Source: Gentiana macrophylla (lineage: Eukaryota > Streptophyta > Magnoliopsida > Gentianales > Gentianaceae). From it: 64,000 nt of DNA. The translations under genes and the position numbers were made by a program. The notes beneath the pieces were generated by a model. That model worked only from the letters and a program-made list of their open reading frames with translations, was not told where the DNA came from and did not search any database. The DNA lies in contig CM047807.1 in the NCBI GenBank assembly GCA_026214975.1, positions 67,249,824-67,313,823 of the forward strand, in the 5' to 3' direction. Within the stretch, counting starts at the first letter, position 1. Each line of letters starts with the position of its first letter. Shown in pieces: positions 56,890-64,000 of the stretch.

Positions 56890-58456
56890 GAATGTGTATG
56901 TAAAATTCCAGTCCTATGTTTACGACTAATTTTGTGTTTTATATCGAGTTATTCCGTAACAATATCTTCCGTGTTTTAGTGTTTTTTTATAGAAAATCAC
57001 TTGCTAAAAGGATAAATTGGAAGAATGGGTTTAGAATTTATTAAAGTGTGAAAATCGAGCTATTTATGTACGATTTTACACTTTGCTCGTTTCTATCGCC
57101 TTGTAGGTATGCTTGCATGTTGTGAAAGGAGCTAGAACGGTGTTTGATTGAAGATTAAAGGAAGGAGAAAGATGCAAGTTTGAGATTGGCATGAAGGTTT
57201 ACATGGCTGAACTGGCGTCCATTGCATCCGTCCAGTGGACGGGCGTTTAAAGCACCAGACGAGCGTCCACTATTCCAGACTGGCGTCCAGGAGGAGATAT
57301 TTGATTCAGAGTTGTGAAAATTTCAGCAGACGAGCGTCCATTTTTGCATAGGACGGACGTCCAAGAAGACTCGGCCCGACTCGATGAATTTTGTGAAGCC
57401 TGGACGGGCGTCTACCTTGCTGGACGGGCGTCCAATAGCCGACCTAACCCTAGCCGCCTTAAAAATCTATAAATAGCAGCGCATTCTAAACCCTAAAATC
57501 AGATTTTTACACACAAAAAAAAACACACAGCAGCCGCATATCCAAAAAGAGCAAACTCAAAGATGAACTCTTCCATCCCAACAATCATGATCACCAATAT
57601 GATTGTTGGCTAAGCATATCGCGGTGGGACAACGGAGGAAACCAATCAACAACTACACCAACTAGAGGATTTTTAGCTACGTCTTTAGTGAGTTAAATTT
57701 ATGATTTTTCATCAATTGAATGTTGTGATTTATCCTTTATGTTTTATTGAATCGAGAGATCGATGAAACTATCTTTTTGATTGAATTTATATGAGAGTAT
57801 TGATTCAAGCTTTGATCTTTTCAATTGATGCAATTAATTGTGATTCAAGAGATTGTTCATGATTAGTTGAGTAGAGTATTGGAGACAATCTCATGATCGT
57901 GTTATGCATGCTAGTTTAGTTTTGCTTGAGAAAGAAAACGAAACCCTAGAAATTGATTAAAGAGATTTAATCGAATTCGTGATTTGATCATTACTAAAAA
58001 TTGTATCTTTAGCGCGCAATCTAGTTGGGGTTGGTTGGTTGGTTGGTGGATTCTCGTTGCCTTGCCGTTCTTTTAATTATTTGATAAACCGATTCGTTCA
58101 TATCAACTTTTGTTGCTAAGTTTAGTTATTTTAAAAACCCTAGTTTTTACCTGCTGTTTTCTGCATATTTTCTATTCCCAGAACGTTATCGGACGCCCGT
58201 CCACATCAGTGAACGCCCGTCCAGTGTCGTTCTTGTTCTATTTTCTGCTATTTTCTGTTTCTAGTCATAGTTTCTAGATTATAATTAATATAAACCCTAG
58301 TTTTAGATAATAATTTGTGACATAATCGATATAATAACTGCACCTTAATCCGATAAACATTCGATTCCCTTAGGATGACCCGTTAACACCCTTTACTACA
58401 AGCCTTATACTTGGGGTGTTTCGGTTTATAAATTTAAAACGAGTTTTTACCGAACA
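56890..58456 (+). repeat. 5' LTR of Athila-like element Z
   Basis: The right end (ACCGAACA at 58456) is set by the PBS. The left end is uncertain, about 56890, because no clear inverted partner of the end was found. TATA box TATAAATA at 57468-57475. The 3' LTR lies beyond the window. Confidence 0.65.
57214..57434 (+). repeat. GGACG-N2-CGTCC motif cluster upstream of TATA
   Basis: About eight copies or variants (CTGGCGTCCA, GTGGACGGGCGT, CAGACGAGCGTCCA twice, AGGACGGACGTCCA, CTGGACGGGCGTC twice), ending about 35 bp before the TATA box. Two more lie at 58190-58224, and degenerate ones in the leader at 58824-58955. Confidence 0.85.
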
Positions 58457-58462
58457 AGTTTT

Positions 58463-58480
58463 TGGCGCCGTTGCCGGGGA
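58463..58480 (+). promoter_or_regulatory. Primer-binding site of element Z
   Basis: TGGCGCCGTTGCCGGGGA, the standard Athila-type site, six bases after the LTR end. Confidence 0.95.
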
Positions 58481-59072
58481 GTCGGTAACGGTTGTCGGAT
58501 TCTTCGTAGTGCAGTTTTCTGTGTCGGCAGTATTTTGGCCATAACTTTCGGCTCGAGTGTCCGTTTGGCGCGCAGGACCCCAATTCGGAAAGCTCGTTCC
58601 GATGCCGATGACGTGGCGAACACCTACGGCTGTTCGACACCGTTTTCGAGGTCAAAATCCACTGTTTTCCCTTCCATTTTAGCCCTAAAAGATTTCAACC
58701 CGTTTTTTTTTCACCGTCTTAGTGTTTTTCCTGTTTTAAGATTTTCGTAGGTAGGTTTCTTTTCCTGTTTCTGTTTCTATATCTTTTCTAAATTAAAATA
58801 AAATAAAAATAAAAAGAAACTTCTGAACGGGCGCCCAAACATTTGAACGCCCCGTCGCGCTTCAATTTGTCTTCGAACGCTAGTTCAGTGACCTGAACGA
58901 GCGTCCACTTCCAGAATTTCCCCTGAACCAGCGTTCACTCATACTGAACGCCGGTTCAATCTCTTCTCCCTTCTCTCTTCTCTCTTTCTAAACCTCTATA
59001 CCCTCGAATCTTCTCTACATTCATTCTCATCAACCCTAAGGTTGATTTCTTCCTGTTCTGCTCTTCTGGTTT
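58481..59072 (+). other. Leader of element Z
   Basis: Non-coding leader between PBS and gag. It contains degenerate GAACG..CGTTC/GGACG motifs (58824-58955) and a pyrimidine-rich stretch near 58960-59000. Confidence 0.6.
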
Positions 59073-60656
59073 ATGCAAACCAGGAGTAAGAAGGGACCTC
59101 TTATCTTCAATCCCGAACCTGAACGATCTATTCTCAGGAGGAAGCTCTTCCCTAATCCAGACATTATGGCTAACGAAGTTCAAAATCCAGATCCTCAAGC
59201 CCAAATGAATCTGATCCTTCAGCAGATGCGAGCAATACAACAACAACAGAATCAACAATTTGGGATAAATAATCAATTTCAACAGTTACGTCAGAACCAG
59301 CTAAACCAATTAAATCAAGACCCCTATGCTCCCTATCTTGACCAAGACTTCCTGGAAGGGCATAAACCTATTCGCCCTCCAGACATGGGGCAAGTGAACT
59401 TCGATCTGAAAAATGGAGTGGTAGGACTGGTCCAGAATAGTTCTTTTCATGGCACTACTGACGAAGATCCTCATGACTTCTTGTCCACCTTCATTCAAAT
59501 CCGTGAAGCAGGCCACTATCCTGGTGTTGATTCTGAGATTGTCAAGTTAAAACTCTTTCCGTTTGCTCTAAAGGGTGAAGCAAACCGTTGGTTCAAATCT
59601 TTAGCCCATCATTCTCTCTGTACCTGGAATGATGTCAAAAGAGTCTTTGCTCTGAAGTTTGTCTCACCTGGGACAATCATGGACATGAAAAGGGAGATAG
59701 CCACATTTGAACAACTTGATGGTGAGAGTGTGGGGAAAGCATGGGAGAGACTAAATCTGTTGATGAGGAAGTGCCCCAACCATGGATACAGTAGACATGA
59801 GATACTAGAGTTATTCTACAGAGGTGTCTCTCAACCAAATAGAGACTTCCTTGATTCAACCTGCTCATGGATCCTTCCTAGGGGAGGTGATGATGCTGCT
59901 TACAGGATAACTGAAACTATAGCAAAGAATAACATGTGGTCAACTCCAAGGAAGACCAATGTTAGTGGGAATAAGAAGGAATCTGCTGCGAGCAATTCTG
60001 AGACTAAGGTGTTAGTTGCTCAAATGGAAGTAATTAGCAAGCAGCTAGCCAATTTACAAATGCAGCAGCAATAAGGGCCATCAGATGTGAACTACCTAGG
60101 AATGCAGGCGGGAAATGAGATGACTGAGGAAGTGAATTTAATGGAGAATCATAACCAAACCTTCAAAAACTTCAATCAGAATCAGACTTATTCCGGATTT
60201 CAACGTCCTAATCTTAATCAAGCCAATGCACCACCTGGCCCATCAAATTCCAAACCTTCTTTCAGCTCAAGTTATCAAAGACCACCTCCCGGGGTGGTTA
60301 ATCAATCGCACAATCCTAACTCCTAGAGACCTCAAGGTGGTTGGAATCAAAACCAACCTCATAACCAAACCACCTCTTGTGTTCCTCAACATAAGTTTGA
60401 TGAGCTAGTAGACATGGTGAAGACCCTGGCTACTAGTGTCAAGACAATAGAGAGACAGGTTGGTCAGATGGCAGACCAACAAGCAAACAGACCCCACGGT
60501 AAACTTCCAAGTTATACCGAAAGAAATCCTAAAGTAGATATCAATGTTTGCACTGCCATCACACCTCAATGGGAGTATGGAAACGAAGAGCTGAATGAGG
60601 TTACTTTTAGAAGTGGTAAGCAGGCAGGACCCGGAAAGATGTCGGGAAACGAGTAG
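59073..60656 (+). pseudogene. gag: Element Z gag
   Basis: ATG at 59073 (MQTRSKKGPLIFNPEPERS). A Gln-rich segment precedes the capsid domain. That domain shows FHGTTDEDPHDFLSTFIQI, VKLKLFPFALKGEANRWFKS, FVSPGTIMDMKREIATFEQ, WERLNLLMRKCPNHGYS and ELFYRGVSQPNRDFLDST. TAA at 60072-60074 and TAG near 60325 interrupt an otherwise continuous frame whose tail has MVKTLATSVKTIERQVGQM and ELNEVTFRSGKQ, typical of Athila Gag C-termini. No classic zinc knuckle is seen. Confidence 0.92.
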
Positions 60657-61076
60657 CCCCTCCTGACGCCATAAGTTCAGGAGGAGGGCAATCGGTTAAA
60701 TCTGTAAGAAAACAACAGTGAGGAGGAGCTTAATGATGATTCTTCGGGTGATGAAAATGATTCTGATAGAGAAATGAGGAAAAGTCAGGTGGCTGCACCC
60801 CTGACAAAGAAAAGGGAGGAAAAGTTTGTAAGATGGAAGGATAAGGAAGACGAAGCCATGAATAATGATAAAGCCCTTCCTTATCCACCGAAGAAGAAAG
60901 AGAACACCCTTAGTCATGACAGACAATATGACGGTGTGAGGAGGATGCTTAGAGATACCAAAGTGAGTATACCCCTAGCTGAGGTATTGACTGAAATGCC
61001 CAAGTGCTCTAAGTATCTTAAGGAAGTTTGTGGAAGCAAGAAGAAGCTTCAAGGGATGGCAGAAGAAGTTTTATGA
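60657..61076 (+). pseudogene. Element Z gag-pol linker
   Basis: Charged linker (MRKSQVAAPLTKKREEKFVR) followed by SIPLAEVLTEMPKCSKYLKE, a segment that precedes the protease in Athila Pol. Stop near 61074. Confidence 0.75.
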
Positions 61077-61088
61077 GAAGATTGCTCT

Positions 61089-61529
61089 ATGGTTTCACAA
61101 AAAGTTGCTACTAAGCGAGGTGACCCCGGGAGACCTTTAATCTCTTGTGAGATTGAAGGCCACATGTTCCAAAACGTCTTATGCGACTCAGGGGCCTCCA
61201 TAAATGTGATGCCATTGAACGTCTGCAAAAAGCTCGGTTTAGATAAAAGAATGTGGGAACGCCCTATTTCTCTTCAGATGGTAGACCGATCTAGCCGCTC
61301 AGCAGCCGGTTGTGTTGCTAATGTTCTTCTCCATGTTGAACATTTGGTTTTCCCTACTGACTCTGTTATCTTAGACTATCCACCTGACAAAGAGATGCCC
61401 CTAATTCTAGGCCGGACCTTTTTGGACACCTCTGCCGCCCTCATCGATTTTGTAAGGGTCGACACGCCAGAGTCGATGATACATCCGTTACCTTCACACG
61501 AGGAAAAGTCCCGAGGAAACCTTGATTGA
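61089..61529 (+). pseudogene. pr: Element Z aspartic protease
   Basis: Retropepsin-like domain: NVLCDSGASINVMPLNVCKKL carries the catalytic Asp-Ser-Gly-Ala. The second conserved region is MPLILGRTFLDTSAALID, the ILGR-type flap/core strand. One open frame of 146 codons. The acidic linker after it continues at 61522-61872. Confidence 0.88.
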
Positions 61530-62134
61530 AGAAATCTCGTTCGTTGAAGCAATTTATGAGGACGAAGAAGATGCCAACTCTGAAGAAGCGGTAGAGCTAA
61601 CAGAGATAGGTGTTTTCGAAGCTATAAACATTAAAGATCAAGCTGACTGTGGACCATCTTCTGTTTCATTACAGGCCGTAGTCACTGACGAGTCGTCTTC
61701 ACAACTTGCTCACACTGAGCCTGTCAATGAACAAGAAACATGGAGATTCCCAGCAATGAACGATGATTTCAAAGAGCTGCATCAAGAAGACTTTAACCCT
61801 ATAGAAGAGGAAGCCCTGATGGGTAGTTGGGATGAAGTGGATTTCTGGAGAGACTACTCATTGGGAGGTTGATGATTGGGAACAGCTAGCAGAGGAGCTA
61901 GAAGAAGAAGAGTTGAGAAAGATGATCAAGCATAAGAAGGAGAAAGCGGGTGCTGACAGAAGGATCCCTATGGATGATGTGATCCAGTGCCTTTTTGGGG
62001 TTATACCTCGGGAAGATGAGGTATTCTTCAGCCAACCACTTCAAGCCCATAAGGAAAAAGGTGGCCCCTTAAAATCCAAAAGATTGAGCAACCACCTACC
62101 GACTTGGAGCTTAAACCGCTTCGCAACAACTTAA
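61522..62134 (+). pseudogene. Element Z protease-RT linker
   Basis: Two overlapping frames (61522-61872 and 61832-62134) of Glu/Asp-rich sequence with no catalytic motif. Frame change near 61860. Confidence 0.6.
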
Positions 62135-62934
62135 GTACATTTTTCTTAAGGATGGTGATAAGTTACCCTTGATCATCTCTTCAAAACTTGAGCCGAGCAA
62201 GAAGCACTTCGATAAAAGTGCTTGAAAAGAACATCCTCTCGCGTTCGATGGCAAGTGGGTGATATCCGAGGAATCAGCCCCGATGTGTGCATGCATAAAA
62301 TCCGAACGGAGGAAGGAGCTAAGAAAGTCAGACAACCTCAGCGAAGGCTGAATCCGCACATGCAGGAGGTTGTCAAGAAAGAAGTCATAAAATGGTTAGA
62401 TATGGGAATCATCTATGCAATCGCCGATAGTGAGTGGGTTAGCCCCACCCAAGTTGTGCCAAAGAAGGGAGGTATTACCGTGGAAAAGAATGAAAAGGGG
62501 GAAGAAGTAGCTTTACGCCTTGTGACTGGCTACATGGTCTGCATTGATTATCGCAGATTGAATGAAGTCACCGCCAAAGACCATTTCCCCTTACCTTTCA
62601 TTGACCAGCTTCTTGAAAGACTGAGTGGTCATAAGTATTATTGTTTCCTCGATGGATATTCTCGTTACTTCCAGATAGCCATCGACCCCTAATGACCAGG
62701 AGAAGACTACGTTTACGTGTCCATCGTGCACTTTTGCTTTTTCGAGAATGCCTTTCGGGTTATGCAATGCATCAAACAACATTTCAACGGTGCATGTTGG
62801 CCATTTTCGATGGACTTGTGGAGAAATGTATGGAAGTCTTCATGGATGACTTCTCGATCTATGGCGATAGCTTTGATGAGATCTTGGAAAATCTAGATAT
62901 GGTACTTCAACGCTTTGTGTTGAAAAGAACTTAG
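62135..62934 (+). pseudogene. rt: Element Z reverse transcriptase
   Basis: It has QRRLNPHMQEVVKKEVIKWL, DSEWVSPTQVVPKKGG, CIDYRRLNEVTAKDHFPLPF and YYCFLDGYSRYFQIAI, with the first catalytic Asp. In that motif the family's Gly is Arg (YSRYFQ). TAA at 62690-62692 and a frameshift follow. The next frame has TTFQRCMLAIFDGL and FMDDFSIYGDSF, with the two catalytic Asp of the polymerase box. A second frame break lies near 62934. Confidence 0.92.
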
Positions 62935-63600
62935 TGCTTAAGCGGGATAAATGCCATTTCCTAGTAGATGAAAGGATTGTTCGGGACACAAGGTGTCGAA
63001 GATCGTATTCGAGTTGATAAGGCTAAAGTAGAGGCCATTGAAAAGATGGCGCATCTAAAACAAAGTGAAAGAGGTACGAGGTTTTCTAGGTCATGTTGGC
63101 TTCTACAAAGGCGGTTTATTCAGGATTTTTCCACCATTGCCAAGCCCTTATCTAACCTTCTGAAAGATGATGTTGAGTTCTTGTTTGATGAGAAATGCAA
63201 GGAAGCTTTCAATTGCCTAAAGGATAAGCTCATAAGTGCCCCTATCTTAATCGCACTGATTTGGACTAAGCCTTTTGAATTAATGTGCGATGCCTCTAAC
63301 TACGTGATGGGTGCGATTTTAGGCCAGAGAATTGATAAAAGTTCAGGCCCATTTACTATGTGAGCCGCACCTTGAACCCGGCTCAATGCAATTACACCAC
63401 GATCGAGAAGGAATTCTTAGCAGCGTCGTTTTGCTATCGACAAGTTTAGAAGTTACCTTCTAGGGTCTCAAGTTGTGGTTTGGACAGACCATGCACCTAC
63501 GCTACCTTATGGACAAAGCGGATGCAAAACCAAGGTTACTCGGATGGATTCTAATTTTGCAAGAGTTTGACCGGAGATCAAAGATAAGAAGGGTAGTGAA
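62935..63600 (+). pseudogene. rh: Element Z RNase H
   Basis: Connection: RRFIQDFSTIAKPLSNLLKD. RNase H starts with FELMCDASNYVMGAILGQR (first Asp), then loses frame near 63360. Traces of YYVSRTLN-type, TTIEKEFLA (Glu) and VWTDHA-type sequence follow in shifting frames to about 63550. Confidence 0.85.
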
Positions 63601-63689
63601 AATATTGTGGTGATCACTGTCTACTTTAGTAAATGAGGGTGGCAAAATTTCCAAGGACATAGGCATTGATTTTCCAACCGAGCAATTAA

Positions 63690-64000
63690 TGAAGCTAGAG
63701 AATGTGAGGGCCGTGGTATCTCGATTACGTCAACTACTTAGCAGGTGGGCATTTAGAAGAGATGACGTATCAGGAAAAGAAGAAATTTTTCAGCGATTTA
63801 AAGTATCTCGTATGGGAGGATCCATATCTATTTAATGTCTACAAGGATGGGTTGCTTAGAAGGTGCGTTCGGAGCATGAACAATTGGATATCTTGGAGCA
63901 ATGTCATAGTGGTCATTTGGTGGGCACTACGGAGCACCTAAGGATGATCACAAAAATCCTTCAAGCTGGTTTTTACTTGGCCTACTTTGTTTAAAGATGC
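63690..64000 (+). pseudogene. int: Element Z integrase, N-terminal part
   Basis: Fragments of the zinc-binding start: YVNYLAGGHLEEMTYQEKKK, FFSDLKYLVWEDPYLF and GLLRRCV, then scrambled frames around the His/Cys part. The window ends before the catalytic core. Confidence 0.8.

Overview
The window is nuclear DNA of a flowering plant, most likely a eudicot. It holds Ty1/copia and Ty3/gypsy LTR retrotransposons of standard plant lineages, an RNase H-bearing LINE tail, MITEs, an AT-rich satellite and fragments of plant 18S/26S rDNA. I see no intact host gene. Nearly all coding capacity belongs to transposable elements, and every copy is broken by stops, frameshifts, deletions or nested insertions. 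Species cannot be told from the sequence.

Layout. 1-1986: 5' end of a minus-strand gypsy element (Tat-like gag, LTR 1398-1986) inserted in a LINE whose RNase H and poly(A) end lie at 1987-3214. 3215-5827: gene-free DNA with two MITEs. 5828-7321 and 28959-29757: two blocks of a 61-bp AT-rich satellite, originally one array, split by a sirevirus-type copia element (7322-28958, minus; about 12 kb of its own sequence). That element carries gag, pol and a long extra ORF after pol. A complete chromovirus (9573-18226, minus, TSD TCATG) sits inside the extra ORF. A 1.37-kb piece holding a PIF1/Helitron-type helicase fragment sits between gag and pol, flanked by exact 148-bp duplications. 29758-35023: a patchwork of 265-bp tandem repeats, exon-like gene remnants, copia and LTR scraps, a chimeric antisense-18S/sense-26S rDNA piece and a second MITE copy. 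35024-38395: decayed plus-strand copia element with very short LTR. 38396 to about 56890: decayed minus-strand copia element, interrupted by two members of one Athila-like family: X (39806-46699, plus, TSD ACGGT, non-coding) and Y (47393-55370, minus, TSD CTCAT, gag and integrase but no protease, RT or RNase H). About 56890-64000: another Athila-like element (plus) with LTR, PBS, gag, protease, RT, RNase H and the start of integrase, running off the window.

How parts relate. Nesting gives relative ages: satellite, then sirevirus, then chromovirus; and older copia, then second copia, then X and Y. X and Y share LTR ends, PBS and PPT but lack enzymes, so they would have depended on proteins from related elements. 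The chromovirus LTR and the LTR/leader of the terminal Athila element, although from different lineages, both carry clusters of a near-palindromic GGACG-N2-CGTCC motif. In the Athila element the cluster lies just upstream of a TATA box. This motif sharing, the rDNA/transposon patchwork and the sirevirus extra ORF are the observations most worth following up.
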